A stretch of 64,000 nt of DNA. It comes from Tieghemiomyces parasiticus. Its lineage: Eukaryota > Kickxellomycota > Dimargaritomycetes > Dimargaritales > Dimargaritaceae. The stretch covers positions 1 through 64,000 of the forward strand of contig JANBPT010000020.1 in NCBI GenBank assembly GCA_027575765.1, in the 5' to 3' direction. The position numbers and the translations under genes were made by a program. A model generated the notes under the pieces. The model was given only the letters and a program-made list of their open reading frames with translations, searched no databases and was not told the DNA's origin. Position 1 is the first letter of the stretch. Each line of letters begins with the position of its first letter. Of this stretch, positions 36,340 through 47,676 are shown piece by piece.

Positions 36340-39300
36340 GATGGAGTTGATTGGATATGGAACGGGGAGAGTGCGGTGCTAGATGAGGATGGATGCGGAG
36401 GATGCTGGTGTACTTGTGGAGGACGCTGTGAGAGTTACGGTTTACTGGAACTGGGCCGGGAAGGAAAGGACACGAGTGGAATCAAGCGAGATGAGACTGG
36501 GCGGACGATCGGGGCTGGACCTGGGGGTGGACAAGGGATGGAGGGGAGGGAGGGGGAGAAGAGACAAGGTAAGAGATACTGTTTAAGAGTGCAAGCGAGG
36601 CTTTTGGTTTATATATCGCATGGTCATGGAGTGAGTGGGTTCTTGGCGTCCGACACACGTTCTCTGGACGTTCGATGCGCGGTCCCTTGAAATCTGACCA
36701 ACGACTAGCGGCAAAGCGTAGTTGTGAGCAAAGAAGGCCTGCGGTGCCCCTACTCAGCACAGACAACCGGCCCAGCGCCCCTGACTAAATTCGATACATC
36801 AAGGCCCTGAAGCATAACAAATCCCTGACCGATAACAGTAGACAGGCTGGGTCGGAAACTAGTGGGACCCTGAGCGCAGATGGAGGCCCAGGCGCCCTCG
36901 CTGCTGCGCTGCAGGGCAGGCCCTAACAAGCCCTGCAGCAATTCCTGTGACGGCTGAAGTGGGCCACGAGTGGATGTCAATTCCAGTGAATGTGATGCTT
37001 TTACGGGCGGAGACCCTGAGCGGTTACGATTAACGGAAGCTTGGTTGGTATGACTACAGTCATTCTCAGTCCTGTACACCGCTGCCATGACACACCAGTC
37101 CGAATTGGAAGCAAGAGGCGAAGGGATCGGACTGAGAGGGGGGGAGGAATAACATCGACACACACATAGCCTACCTAGGTCCCTGAATTCCATAGTACAG
37201 AGGGCGAGCATCCATGGGCGTTCCCTACCCAAGCCATGTCCTGCCTTTGCTAACCAGCCGGGGGGAATGTAAACAATAACTGATTACCTACCTATGGCTG
37301 GCCAATTATGAAAACAAATAACTTACGGCATCAGGGGCAGAACGTACGCTACCCATCTGGAAAAGTAAACAGACTCAGCCGGTGCAAAAAGAAAACGGGT
37401 CTGTTTACCATAATAGAGACCCTGGCGAGCCATAGTGAAGTTCGCCCAAGCTCAGTACTATTCACCCAACTGCGCTCCAGGGGATTTCGGACACGGCATC
37501 TAGCCGCCACCTAACCTACGTAAATACGACCCCTGGGCAGCGAGTGGTTTCCGGTTGAGCCACGGCCAGTCGACTGTCAACAATAGGCATCACTCTGTGG
37601 AACGTAGTTGCTTCGCAGGGAAAGGAACTGAAAGCCATCGTCTTAAGCCAGCGGCATGTTGGGCGGGCGTATTCAGTTGAGACAGTCCCAAGCCAATGGT
37701 ATTTTGGCAATCCTGCCGGTATTGTAGGCCAGCAGGGGGGCCAAAACACCGTGCCGGTTGTGAATATTGTCTACGGCCAAGCCTCTCGCTGTGGTTGCAC
37801 TCACCCCTCACGGAGATCCCTCTGCTAAACCTGACGTCAAGATTGACACGGAACCTTACCTGGCGCAGCAGAAATGTCCATGTAGGTCTTGATGGAATCT
37901 GATCGAAATACGGCACAACAATAGGGCGGCAATAGGCTGGAGTCGCGGGCGACTACCTTGGCCTGCTAGGTCGGGGCGAGATTATGTAGGGAGGGGGAGG
38001 CAGTGTACTGAGGCTAGTTGGAGCCCTCCTCGTCTCGTCATACGTACACTAGATATGATAAGGAGACGGACGGAGAGTCGCGGTATTGCCATGGGGTGGA
38101 ATGGCTGTCAGGATAGGTATTAGTAGGTGAAACCAGGACAGTCAGCTACATGGATACCTTTCAAAAACAGGCTGGTTCAACACACCTTGGGCCCGTCTGT
38201 GAGGCTGCCTGTTGTCAATCCTCCGCTTCACAAACTGACCTTCAAACTTCCCCTTGAAGGGCTGGTGCTAGGATCAAGCAGGCGCCACAAGGCTGGCAGC
38301 CCCCCTTCCTCCCTCTCCTTCCCTCACCAGGTCTGATTGTCACGTGATGGTTGCGGAGTTTGATCGGCCGAGATGATCGACGCTGGTTAAAGGATTGCCC
38401 ACGTTCTCCGCGACTTGTAGCGGAACCATCATTGGTCCAGCTGTCGCGTCGTTGTTGGGTGGGGGGCCATTCTTTTCGCACCTGTTCCCTGGACCGCCCA
38501 ATCAACTCGAAACGTTGGCCTGATAATGGTACGTGTCTGATGGCATTCCACAGTTTAGGTGCTGCCCTCCTCATCTGGTTCTGATTGTGGTCTGAAAGGG
38601 CGGGGAGAGAGAGTGCTGGAGAGCTGTCATCCAGGCCAAAGGATAGGTCCCGACTGCCCGACTAGTAGCTAGATTTTTCCCCGTTTTAGATCAGGCGTAA
38701 TTACCCACCAATTATGGCCGGGCGTTGGCGGGTGGAAAGCCACGGGGCTTCTGGGATGGCCGCTGTCGTCCGGGCCCGTTGCGGACAATACGGTGATGAG
38801 TGCGGCAAGAAGAGGTGAGAGTAGAGTGGAAGGGGGAGGGTCAATCATCCGCACTGTTTGGGCCCTGCTGCCGCCCAATTTTAGACGCCAGCCGCCCGTT
38901 TCTGGGGGAGAGTTGAAGGGGACTGTCGCATTTGCTAATACAAACTACAAGGCTTGGGCTGCCCCTCCCCCTCCCCCTCGCGCTGCTCGCCAGACAGCGT
39001 TACTAGTGCGCACGCACCCTCGGTCTGAAGCCGTGCCCCTTCTCTCCTCTCTCTTCCAGTGACCTTCTGTTGTTGACAGTTTTGTTTATGGGATAATGCT
39101 GGCTCCCATCGACCGTCGGCCCTCCCTCTCCTTCACGTTTGGCCACTTTGGCATTATTATCTTCTCAGTTTGTCTTTGCCGGTTCCAGCCCCCCCTAGCC
39201 TGGTAGTTTCTGCACCGTTGCTTCCCGCCTCCTGGCACCTCTATCCTATCACTTTGGTTCCTGTCGTATGCACGCTTGCGACAAGCGCCTGTACGTTTCG

Positions 39301-40849
39301 TCTTGTACCTCTACGCACGGGAGCGGCTGCCTTGCTAAACCGCAACTCCCATTAATTAATTTATGCAACTCTCCTGCCGGTCTGTCCCCGTCCTGCATTT
39401 TGTCTGGACGACGATTCTGCTCACTGCTACCACTCCTCTTACCCTTCAGCTAGGAGCCTTCCTCCTCCTGCTCGCCGCGGTCCCTGCGTAGCCAGCTGTC
39501 GGCCACAGTCGAGCGCTCCCCGTATCATTGTCTCTCCCTGGGGTAGCCCACGACTAGCCAAAGTCCACTTCTGTTTGACTACCCAGTCAACGGCACCTCT
39601 TCCCGGTGCTTGTTGCATCATCTATTCCTCCGTATCTTTCTAGACGCCATCGTCTCCATACTCTCTCTCGGTCTGCCGTCAGGCCCATTTCAAGCTGTTT
39701 GCCACGCCTGGCCAGTCAGTCGGCAACCCAACCCCACGTTAAAGTAAGTTTCCACAGTACCACCCGGTTGACTACAGGCTATTTCTTCGGGTCCCTCCGC
39801 TTACGTGGAGGCTACGTAACATCGCTCCGGGAGACGGTGTGGCAGCCGTGCCCGAACCTCCTGGTACGTCTGGGGGCAGTGGTTCATGCGTCGCCATGTT
39901 TACCCTCGTGGACCTGGGGCGACTGTTTGGTGCCGGGCGGCCCAGGCCTAGTCGGACCGAATCCGTGTCACCTGTCCGTCATTCATCCACCCCTTCTTCG
40001 TTGGTCCCTACATCCATGGACCCAGGCGCGCAGGTGCCTAATTATTACGCCTTAAGGGGGGAGGGAGCCAACTGAATAGGCATGAATGAGGGGCGGTATT
40101 CGGCATGGATTCAGCTGCGACGAAGGCCGGATGGGGCTGGACGGTGAGCCGAGGGCTGTAGATATTACGCCGGTCACTCGCTAGCGCCAGTGGCCGGCCA
40201 GATTTACTCTATATTTGCTCGGCCCCATTAGCGTTCGTAATACCGCCGCCTAGCGTCAGAGGGACGACGGAACATTCGGACGCGTAGGATCGCCTACCAT
40301 CCCCGGTCGCTGCACTATGTGTGAATCGGCTGGCTCGGTTACACCGGCCACTCGAGGACCAGGCGGCCCTCCGCACCTACCCTTTCCCCCCGATTTCAGT
40401 GACTGACACGCCCCTCCCCCTCGACATCCCCCGCCAACTTGGTTTGCAGTCTGCACCAGCCCCCCTAAGGCATTGGCCTCACATTCCCGTCGTACCGGAC
40501 GGCCCTGCACCCAGTCACGCACCCACAGTTAGTACATCGTGCCCCCTCCCGTGTACCCGCCTCTGCCCGACGCTGGCCGCCTTAGTGCTCAGCAGTAATC
40601 TTCAGCCATTACCTGGCCCAGTCGCTCCGTCTGCCCGCCGGCCCCGCAGGTGCCTTTTTTCACGCTCGTCACGCATCACTTCAGCAGGTGCCCAAGCGAC
40701 CACCCGCTGCCCAGTGGGGACCATTGAGCCTAGTGTGTGGACAAATTCGGCAATTCGTCCATCCATTCACTTTCCCTCTCCCACCAGATTACGGGAGGCG
40801 GAGAAAAAAAGGGGTGAGAGAAAGAAAGCGAGACGTCAATCGCAGCCTG
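36340..40849. other. Spacer with pyrimidine-rich Sec7 gene leader
   Basis: About 4.5 kb between divergent genes. The left part holds the TATA box of the Pro-rich gene. From about 39.0 kb the plus strand is C/T-rich and poor in ATG, consistent with a long leader of the Sec7 gene. A consensus donor (AAA then GTAAGT) lies at 39744. Acceptor-like CAG sites behind pyrimidine tracts lie at 40687 and 40787, so the leader may be spliced. A coding-like frame occupies about 39743-40075. No gene is recognisable in 36.7-39.0 kb. Confidence 0.45.
36608..36615 (-). promoter_or_regulatory. TATA box of the basic Pro-rich gene
   Basis: TATATAAA on the minus strand, 269 nt upstream of the ATG at 36339, in otherwise mixed sequence. 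Confidence 0.6.
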
Positions 40850-43800
40850 ATGGGTTCCCAAGCCCAGACTGCGGCCCTGGGCGCGCCGCCGACCCCGACC
40901 TTCAAGACCAAGGCCTCTGGCTTCTTCTCACGCCTAGCACGCCAGCCTTCCTCTCCGCAATTGCACACCATCTTTTCCGGCCGGCCGGGTAAACCCTCGC
41001 CAGCACTCCACGATCCCATTGTCACGACCAGCTATTGCCCCGCCCAATCCCGCACCACCCCGTCCACCCCATCCAACCTATCGGCGTTTCCACCTGCCCA
41101 GCTCCATCCGACCTGGGATCCCGCCCTCGCCTCGTCTGTCCCCGTCCCCGTCCCCGTCCCCGTCGCCACCACCTTTGCCGCTAGCCCGCCAACCGGTAGC
41201 ATTCCGACGGCCAAACCGGATCCCTTACTAAGTCCTACTTTGTTTACAAAACTCCAGCGTCTAAACGCCTCGCGAAGCCAGCTCGACCCGCCTTCCCCTG
41301 TCGAACCGACTCCGACCCTTATCACCACCGCCCTTGCGGAGCCTGCTATGCCCTTTGACGCTGGCCGGGCAGCCCTACCGCTCTTTGCCGGCCGGCCCGG
41401 CGCCAAGCATCATCCTACCAGTTCCGCAACCGACCGCACGACGCTTGACGACGCCGAAGGACCGGTCCGCCGGCCCAAAAAGATGAATTCGTTCTGGCGC
41501 TTCTTCAACAAGCAGGAGGGCGACGGCAAAGCCCAGGGCAGCCCGCAGAGCTCGCCCGGCTCGCGCCATAGCCGGTCCCATTCCGCAACCGCCTCGCCGT
41601 CCAAACCAATCCCCACGCTCATGCCAACCCCGCCCCTCCCGGATATCCCGTCGGTCATCACGCCCGTGTCGGACGGTCCCACTTCCAACCGTGCCAGCCA
41701 GTCTGGTGAGGATGGTGCCGCCGCCCCTGCCACCTACTCAGAGGTCACCTCGTCGGTGGCCTACCTGGAAACTAACCCGCGGGCCAACTTAAGCTCCCGC
41801 AACAGCGACGAGATCGCCCTGGTGGATTTCCTGCGCACGACGGGGCCCAACCTGCGGTCGTCAACAAAGTCTTCCGCCGTCCGCCCCGGAACTACTACAT
41901 CCGTTCGCCCCGCTAGGGCCGGCTCCGCGACGCCCGGCCTCTCCCCGACGAATACCCCTGCCCCCGCACTGGAAAAGGCTCTTCCGCCCTCTCCGCCCGC
42001 CACCGCCTCGACCCCCGCCCCCACCACCGAGCTGAACGATAGTCCCCAGCCGGTACTAAAGAAGTCCGTCAGCACACCCTCGGCCATCGAGGCCTTTGTC
42101 GCCCGGGACCCCGTGGCCGACGAAATGGACCAACGGGCGCTTGGTACCGCCCGCACCCTCTATCACAACGAGGACTCGTCTCTACACCCGGAGGAGTACG
42201 TGGAGTACCTCGGCAAGCGCGGCCCGTTCTATGCCCGCGTGCGCGCCCACTACTTCAACCTGTTTGATTTTAGCGGGGCCACCCTCGAGGAGGCCTTCCG
42301 CTCGCTGTGTGCCCACGTCTTCATCCGCGGCGAGTCGCAGGTCATTGACCGGATTCTGATTGACTTTAGTCGGCGCTACTGGCAATGCAATCCGAACCAC
42401 CCGCTGCTCAGCGACGAGGACATTGTCTACGCCATCGTCTTCTCGCTGTTATTGCTCAACACGGATCTGCACGTATCCCAGTCTGACGAGAAGCTGTCGC
42501 GTACCAAGTTTACGGAGCTAACCCTGACCACCATCGACACCTGCCGCCAGATTACCGCCCGCAAACGCGAGGAGAACCCGCAGCAGTCGCAGCGGTCACC
42601 GGCCGAGGGCAGCCGCAGCGGCCCTTACGATCCGTCCGTCCTCACCTCTCCTATCCTGTCCCCCATCATGAAGGATTTGAACAGCAGCCAGCCAGCAATC
42701 ACGGAACGTGCCACCACCGAACTCCCGGCTTCCGCCCGTTCCCGCCTGCAGATCGGTCCCAACACCGCCAGCTCGGGTAAGCGGTTTAGCTTCTTCGACG
42801 CCACCGGAATTGGCCTGCCTGCCGCCGCTTTCGGCAGCCGCTCAAGCACGGTAGTCCCCCCCACGGGCCCGCTCGACGGCCCGGCTCAGCACTCGGCCCT
42901 CCTGGCCCTGCTCAAGGAACTATACGGGTCCATTAAAAGCCAGAAGCTGGCCCAGCCCAGCGAAGCGTTGCTCCTCTCGCGGGCGTCGCTATCGTCGTTC
43001 CGATCGGGCCCGCTGGGCGTAGGTGGGTCGGGGTCGGGCCTCACCCGGTCCCGGTCCGTGTCCGGACTAGGTCCCAATCCCGGGTCCCAGCGTGCCCCGC
43101 GGTTGGGGGTCAACCGTCGTGGCCCCTTCGGCGCGGCCCTAGATGGCACCGATGCCCACCGACACGGCAATTCCACCCAGGCATCCCCGATTGCGGCCGT
43201 CCTCACCTCGTCGTCTGGTAACCTGCCGTTCGAGGGTGACCCGCGGCCGGGGTTCAGCGTGTCCTCGCCGCGGCTGGCCAGCCTCCGCTTCAACGCGGCC
43301 TCCCCGACGCGTAGCCGAGCTGCCTCAGTGTCCTCGCTCTCGCCCTCCAAGAAGTTTAACCCCTTCTCCGCATCGGTGGTGCTATCCGAGGAGGACGATT
43401 TTGGGTACCAGGACGGGTTCGCACCCAGTCTGAACGCCAGCCTGCTGATGGGCGGAGGCGGCTACTCCAACGATTACGCCGAGGTGCCCGTGCCCAACCA
43501 CATGGGCTACGATGAGCGGTTCGTCAAGAGCAGCGTGCTAGTCCGCAAGCACCTCATGGAGCGCAGCGACCGTAAGGCCGCTAACCGGTCCTGGAAGCAG
43601 TGCGTCGTTGTCCTTGAGCACGGTATGCTCAATATGTACAAGGCCGAGCGGGGGCAGGCCGACGGCAGCGAGCTCACCGACCCAGCCTTGCAACTGGGGC
43701 ACGTATCCCTGCGCCACAGTCTAACCAACGCCCTACCCGCCCCAGGCTACTCGCGCGTGCGCCCCTTCGTGTTTGCCATCCAGCTTCCACACGGGGGTGT

Positions 43801-44944
43801 CTACCTGTTCCAAACCCAGACCCGCGACCAACTCACCGAGTGGGTCACTAGCTGCAACTACTGGGCGGCCCGCGAAAGCAAAGAGCCCCTGGTGGGCGGT
43901 ATCTGCAACGTGGATTACGGCTGGGTCGAGCCTGAGGACGATGAGGACGACGCGGCCACCGGTGCCGACAGTGCTAGTGATACTGGTGGCGGTAGTGCCG
44001 CGCCGCCCCTGGTTTCCACATCGGCCCGGTCGCCGGCCATGGCGGCCCTTCACTACCACTCCACCAACTCCAGCACCTCCCTGGCGGTGGACTCGGCTTC
44101 CGACGTCAAGGTGGCCTCCAAGAGCGCCGAGTCACTGTCGGGTAGCCGCGGGTCATCCTCGTCACCCTCGCAGGCGCACTTGTCCTCTCTGCCCTTGCCC
44201 ACCATCCCGGTCGCAGCTATCCACGAGTGGCGGTCGCCGGCCACGTCGCTGATCCGGTCCAACCTAGACGAGAACGCCCAGCTGCGGGCGCTCCTCAAGA
44301 ATATTACCCACTTGGAAAGCCAGCTCAATGCCCACCAGGACCTCCGGGCGTCTATCGACCGCCGGTTTCCGCCTCGCACCCCCACCCACACGAAGGCCTT
44401 CTCGAATTGGGAACGCAAGAGCCAGTACCTGCTCCGTGAACTGATCAAATACCAGACCTACGCCGACTGCCTCAAGAGTGCGATCGCTACCCGGCCGGGG
44501 GCCGCGGAGAGCGCCCGAACCACGTCGCTCCGGAATGCTAAGCGGTTGTCACGGCCCCCGTCGTTTCATCAGCGCCCCTCCCTCCCCGTGACTAGCTTGG
44601 AACATGCCGCGGCGGTGGTGGCCGCGGCGGGGTCCTCGTCGACCAACACGTCCCGGTCGGGTTCGGACCCGATCATGACCATTCCCCTGCGAACTTCCTC
44701 GGCCCGGCTGAAGGGCGATACGGAAACGAGTAGTGGGTCGGCTACGCCGGTCGAGATGCCACCACCTACCCCCGTCGCGACGCCGGCCGTCGTGATCACC
44801 TCCCCCAGTCCCCCATCGTCGGCCCCACTTCGCGCTGGCGACGCCATGGCTGAGGTCCCCCCAACGGGCCAGGATAAACATGCGGCAGCTGAAGCGCCAA
44901 CATCACGCAGTGCGTCGCCGGGACCATCCACCGTTACGGCATAA
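40850..44944 (+). CDS. Sec7-PH domain Arf guanine nucleotide exchange factor
   Basis: A frame of 1364 residues from the first in-frame ATG; the frame is open back to 40688 without an ATG. Residues 1-425 are Pro/Ser-rich and disordered, with a VP repeat from GTCCCC hexamers (41138-41163). The Sec7 domain covers about 427-575. Its catalytic glutamate is probably Glu495 in IRGESQVIDR, and FSLLLLNTDLHVS is the conserved hydrophobic groove block. A PH domain lies at about 890-1025 (WKQCVVVLEHGMLNMYKAE, LFQTQTRDQLTEWV), and a helical region at about 1128-1217 follows. This order resembles the EFA6/PSD and yeast Syt1-like group, which load Arf GTPases with GTP at membranes, the PH domain giving phosphoinositide targeting. 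Which Arf it serves is not shown. A spliced upstream exon could add N-terminal residues. Confidence 0.88.
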   Translation: MGSQAQTAALGAPPTPTFKTKASGFFSRLARQPSSPQLHTIFSGRPGKPSPALHDPIVTTSYCPAQSRTTPSTPSNLSAFPPAQLHPTWDPALASSVPVPVPVPVATTFAASPPTGSIPTAKPDPLLSPTLFTKLQRLNASRSQLDPPSPVEPTPTLITTALAEPAMPFDAGRAALPLFAGRPGAKHHPTSSATDRTTLDDAEGPVRRPKKMNSFWRFFNKQEGDGKAQGSPQSSPGSRHSRSHSATASPSKPIPTLMPTPPLPDIPSVITPVSDGPTSNRASQSGEDGAAAPATYSEVTSSVAYLETNPRANLSSRNSDEIALVDFLRTTGPNLRSSTKSSAVRPGTTTSVRPARAGSATPGLSPTNTPAPALEKALPPSPPATASTPAPTTELNDSPQPVLKKSVSTPSAIEAFVARDPVADEMDQRALGTARTLYHNEDSSLHPEEYVEYLGKRGPFYARVRAHYFNLFDFSGATLEEAFRSLCAHVFIRGESQVIDRILIDFSRRYWQCNPNHPLLSDEDIVYAIVFSLLLLNTDLHVSQSDEKLSRTKFTELTLTTIDTCRQITARKREENPQQSQRSPAEGSRSGPYDPSVLTSPILSPIMKDLNSSQPAITERATTELPASARSRLQIGPNTASSGKRFSFFDATGIGLPAAAFGSRSSTVVPPTGPLDGPAQHSALLALLKELYGSIKSQKLAQPSEALLLSRASLSSFRSGPLGVGGSGSGLTRSRSVSGLGPNPGSQRAPRLGVNRRGPFGAALDGTDAHRHGNSTQASPIAAVLTSSSGNLPFEGDPRPGFSVSSPRLASLRFNAASPTRSRAASVSSLSPSKKFNPFSASVVLSEEDDFGYQDGFAPSLNASLLMGGGGYSNDYAEVPVPNHMGYDERFVKSSVLVRKHLMERSDRKAANRSWKQCVVVLEHGMLNMYKAERGQADGSELTDPALQLGHVSLRHSLTNALPAPGYSRVRPFVFAIQLPHGGVYLFQTQTRDQLTEWVTSCNYWAARESKEPLVGGICNVDYGWVEPEDDEDDAATGADSASDTGGGSAAPPLVSTSARSPAMAALHYHSTNSSTSLAVDSASDVKVASKSAESLSGSRGSSSSPSQAHLSSLPLPTIPVAAIHEWRSPATSLIRSNLDENAQLRALLKNITHLESQLNAHQDLRASIDRRFPPRTPTHTKAFSNWERKSQYLLRELIKYQTYADCLKSAIATRPGAAESARTTSLRNAKRLSRPPSFHQRPSLPVTSLEHAAAVVAAAGSSSTNTSRSGSDPIMTIPLRTSSARLKGDTETSSGSATPVEMPPPTPVATPAVVITSPSPPSSAPLRAGDAMAEVPPTGQDKHAAAEAPTSRSASPGPSTVTA
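41138..41163 (+). repeat. GTCCCC hexamer repeat in Sec7 gene
   Basis: Four tandem GTCCCC units and a further GTC lie in frame and encode alternating Val-Pro in the disordered N-terminal region. Confidence 0.85.
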
Positions 44945-45401
44945 AGGGTGTCGTTTAACCTTTTCTCCAAGGACTCATCCCGCTGCGGGTCGGTACTTGG
45001 GCGCCTTGCCTGCAATCACATTAATCTTAACCTAATATCCTCCATAGTTTAATGTCCTCGACTTGCGACACCTCACCTCCTCCCTTTCTGTACCCTCCAA
45101 TTTCCCTCTTTTACTTATTTTTTTCGATTTTACCCCTTCTCTACAATTCACCAGCGCCTTTTTTTTATTTTCCTTTTCCCCCTCCCTCCCCTTCTTGTTT
45201 CACCACTAGCGTACGTTGATACCATGTTTTTGGTTGTCACGTTGTTCTCTAATTAAACCTCATCTGTCTAGTACCCCCCCCCCTTACTGTCGCTACCACT
45301 AGACAACCGTTTTACATTCTTTTTTAATCATTGAGTCGTAATCAATCGCTATGCAAAATTGTTTATTCTCGCTGATTTTAACGATGATGATGATTATTAT
45401 T
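44945..45401. other. Convergent 3' spacer between Sec7 and ARL2 genes
   Basis: A 457-nt gap holding both 3' ends. The plus strand is T/C-rich with several T runs, and AATTAAAC near 45252 could act in 3'-end formation of the Sec7 gene. No coding signal. Confidence 0.55.
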
Positions 45402-45959
45402 CTAGTCATACAGGTAGATGCGGGATGCAATATCATTGACAATCCAGTCCATACCGTCCAGAAGGTTAGTGCCCGTGACGGCACTGCAGGGTAGGATTCG
45501 CCAGTGGTGGGTTTTGACTTCGGCAAGGCCCAGCCGGTCGGCAATTTCTTCCGATGTGAGCGCGCCCTGGATATCCTGCTTATTAGCCAGAACCAGCAAC
45601 GACGCCCCGACGAGCCGCTCCTCCTTGAGTAGCCCATGGAGTTCCCGTCGACAGTCCGCGTCCAACCGGGCAGTGTCGACAGCATCCACAACCCAGACTA
45701 GACCGTCGGTGGCCTCAAAATAATTGCGCCAGTACGACCTTAGGGACTTTTGGCCGCCAATGTCCCAAATGTTAAGCTTGTAGTTGCCATACGTCAGAGT
45801 TTTGATGTTGAAGCCGAGAGTCGGCGAAATGGTGTCGATGGGCTCGCCGTTGATGCGTTTGAGAACGGTGGTCTTGCCGGCGTTGTCGAGCCCCAGCATG
45901 AGGAGACGCATTTCACGTTCCTTTTGCCGGTTCTTGCGAAGGATCGTGAGAAGGCCCAT
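45402..45959 (-). CDS. ARL2: ADP-ribosylation factor-like GTPase 2
   Basis: An intronless frame of 185 residues, one more than human ARL2. Start is [10 protein letters not shown]; the frame extends four codons further 5' only to a TTG. GTPase motifs are intact: GLDNAGKT (P loop), PTLGFNIKT (switch 1), [10 protein letters not shown] (switch 2), NKQD and CSAVTG (guanine specificity). The N-terminal [12 protein letters not shown] and the [14 protein letters not shown] stretch are typical of Arl2 rather than Arf1. Arl2 (yeast Cin4, fission yeast Alp41) acts with tubulin cofactors C, D and E in making alpha/beta-tubulin dimers, and in animals with BART. Gly2 is present, but Arl2 is generally not myristoylated. 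It converges with the Sec7 gene and is divergent from UBC13 over 742 nt. A 28-nt CA/TG tract lies in its leader. The chaperonin subunit gene CCT2, also in tubulin folding, is 4 kb away. Confidence 0.95.
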   Translation of the reverse strand: MGLLTILRKNRQKEREMRLLMLGLDNAGKTTVLKRINGEPIDTISPTLGFNIKTLTYGNYKLNIWDIGGQKSLRSYWRNYFEATDGLVWVVDAVDTARLDADCRRELHGLLKEERLVGASLLVLANKQDIQGALTSEEIADRLGLAEVKTHHWRILPCSAVTGTNLLDGMDWIVNDIASRIYLYD

Positions 45960-46701
45960 GTGGTAATGCAAGAGGAGGCTAGGTCGGGTCGGTATGTGTG
46001 TGTGTGTGTGCGTGTGTGTGAAGGGGAGGGGGAGTAGAAGGGTGAGTGGCAGGTTCGACTACTGAAAGAAGGGGCCTGGGCTAAGGGAATAAAAGGCAGC
46101 AGAGGTGGACTTGCGAGAACGGTGAGTCGGGGCTGACGGGTTCGAGAGTAAAAGGAGGTCGACAGGGGGGGGGGGTGGGGCGACGAGGGCAGAGTTTCCT
46201 GGCAGCTTGCGGCCTGCCCCCCATCTCTACTTAGGAAAATAGCAGTACGCCGCGGTGGAGCCGTGACTCGGGGGTTCACTCCACGGTGGTTGCTGGATTG
46301 TGGCGTCTATTATGAACGGACATATCAACAAAGAATTTACGTTCAGTCTAATGGGTAACGCCCGTAGCTGCTTGGTGGTTGAGGAGGGGGGGGCGAGAAA
46401 GGGTAGGCGCTGGCCAAAGAAGGCCCGGCGACGATACGACAGCTCGCCTTTCGGAGCCCCCCTCCCCGTGGCCAAATATCCGGCTGTCCCTTAAGTCGCT
46501 CTCTGTTTTTTTGGTGGGTCAGCGGGACATCCCAACGCTTGCCTGTCCCTCCCCCATCGGGTTATTGACAACGCACCCAGGTTGACCACGTTACCCTATC
46601 TCCTCCTCCCCTATTCCTTCGCTCATCTCCGCGGTTTCTTCTGCCGCCTGTCAATCCACCTTCTTATCCTTTCCCTTTGTCGTCCTAACTCGATATTCAC
46701 C
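45960..46701. promoter_or_regulatory. Divergent promoter region of ARL2 and UBC13
   Basis: 742 nt separate the two start codons. On the ARL2 side the transcript-sense sequence is C/T- and CA-rich (alternating tract 45993-46020; G run at about 46158-46170 on plus). On the UBC13 side (46490-46701) the plus strand is C/T-rich. No clear TATA box is seen, so a housekeeping, TATA-poor bidirectional promoter is likely. Confidence 0.5.
45993..46020. repeat. TG/CA alternating tract in ARL2 leader
   Basis: 28 nt of perfect alternating pyrimidine-purine sequence (mostly TG with one TA and one CG step), starting 34 nt upstream of the ARL2 ATG on the opposite strand. Confidence 0.9.
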
Positions 46702-47676
46702 ATGGCCGCTCTTCCGAAGCGCATCACCAAGGTAGGCCGTCGGTAGCCTTTTTACCTAGCGCATATAGCTGTGCAGCGGCATGGTATACTAGGGTACTAG
46801 TCGCACCGTATGGATGAGACCGGGACGAAGTTGTGCATCTCCGCACCCGTATGCAAGGATCGCCCGGCTTATTTTAGCGTCGGTCCATTACGCTGCGTCT
46901 AAGGAATCAGCACCCATCAGCACGGCGGGCCCATATCCTCGCTTACGACATGGCCGTAGCAGACGAGGACCGCACTTTAAAATGTCTTAGGACACCAAAG
47001 CTCGGCTGGGTTGCCCAGGCTAACTAATCTCTACCTACCCGTCATGTTACTTGCCCCTCACCGCTTTCTCAGGAAATCGAGCGCCTAATCAAAGACCCTG
47101 TCCCGGGCATCATTGCCGAACCGCACGAGGACAACCTGCGGTACTTTGACGTGGTTATCGCTGGTCCCACTCAGTCGCCCTTTCAAGGTAAGGCCATGGA
47201 TGGTGGTCGTTAACCGGGTTTGAGCCTGGCTATTCAAGCGTTCAGGTCAGACATTGCTCGATATCTGGTGTATCGGATGCAGTGCAGCTTCCTGGGCGAG
47301 TAACTAACGACTAGCCACTCCGTTCTCTGCGCCGTCCCTTCAAATTGCTAATCCACCAGGTGGCGAGTTCAAACTGGAGCTCTTTCTGCCCGAGGGCTAC
47401 CCGATGGAACCGCCCAAGGTGCGCTTCCTGACCAAGATCTACCACCCTAACATTGACAAGCTAGGCCGGATTTGTCTGGACATTCTCAAGGATAAATGGT
47501 CGCCGGCCCTACAGGTGCGCACGGTGCTACTATCCATCCAGGCCCTCCTGTCCGCGCCCAACCCGGACGATCCGCTTGACAACAACGTGGCCCAGCACTG
47601 GAAGGATAACGAGAAGGACGCCATTGCCACCGCCACGGCCTGGACCCAGCAGTACGCCCTGCCAGCCTCCAAATAA
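46702..47676 (+). CDS. UBC13: Ubiquitin-conjugating enzyme E2 13 (K63 linkage)
   Basis: Three exons, 46702-46731, 47073-47187 and 47360-47676, encode 153 residues, the normal Ubc13 length. Introns are 341 and 172 nt with GTAGGC...CAG and GTAAGG...CAG ends; the second join restores Gly in SPFQGGEFK. The HPN motif is at 77-79 and the catalytic Cys87 lies in GRICLDIL. Met64 in YPMEPPK matches the RING-contact residue of Ubc13. With a catalytically dead partner (Mms2/Uev), Ubc13 builds Lys63-linked ubiquitin chains for post-replication repair and signalling. The partner is not in this window; the membrane RING-H2 protein at 61.7 kb is a ubiquitin ligase but nothing ties the two. ATG context CACCATGG is favourable. 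Confidence 0.97.

Noticed and set aside
38242..38574. Minus-strand basic frame of 110 residues
   Set aside because: No recognisable domain, a non-ATG start, and no splice-compatible neighbours.
40688..40849. Upstream extension of the Sec7 protein from the GTG at 40688
   Set aside because: No ATG occurs before 40850 in this frame, and pyrimidine-tract acceptors lie here, so the stretch is more likely leader or intron.
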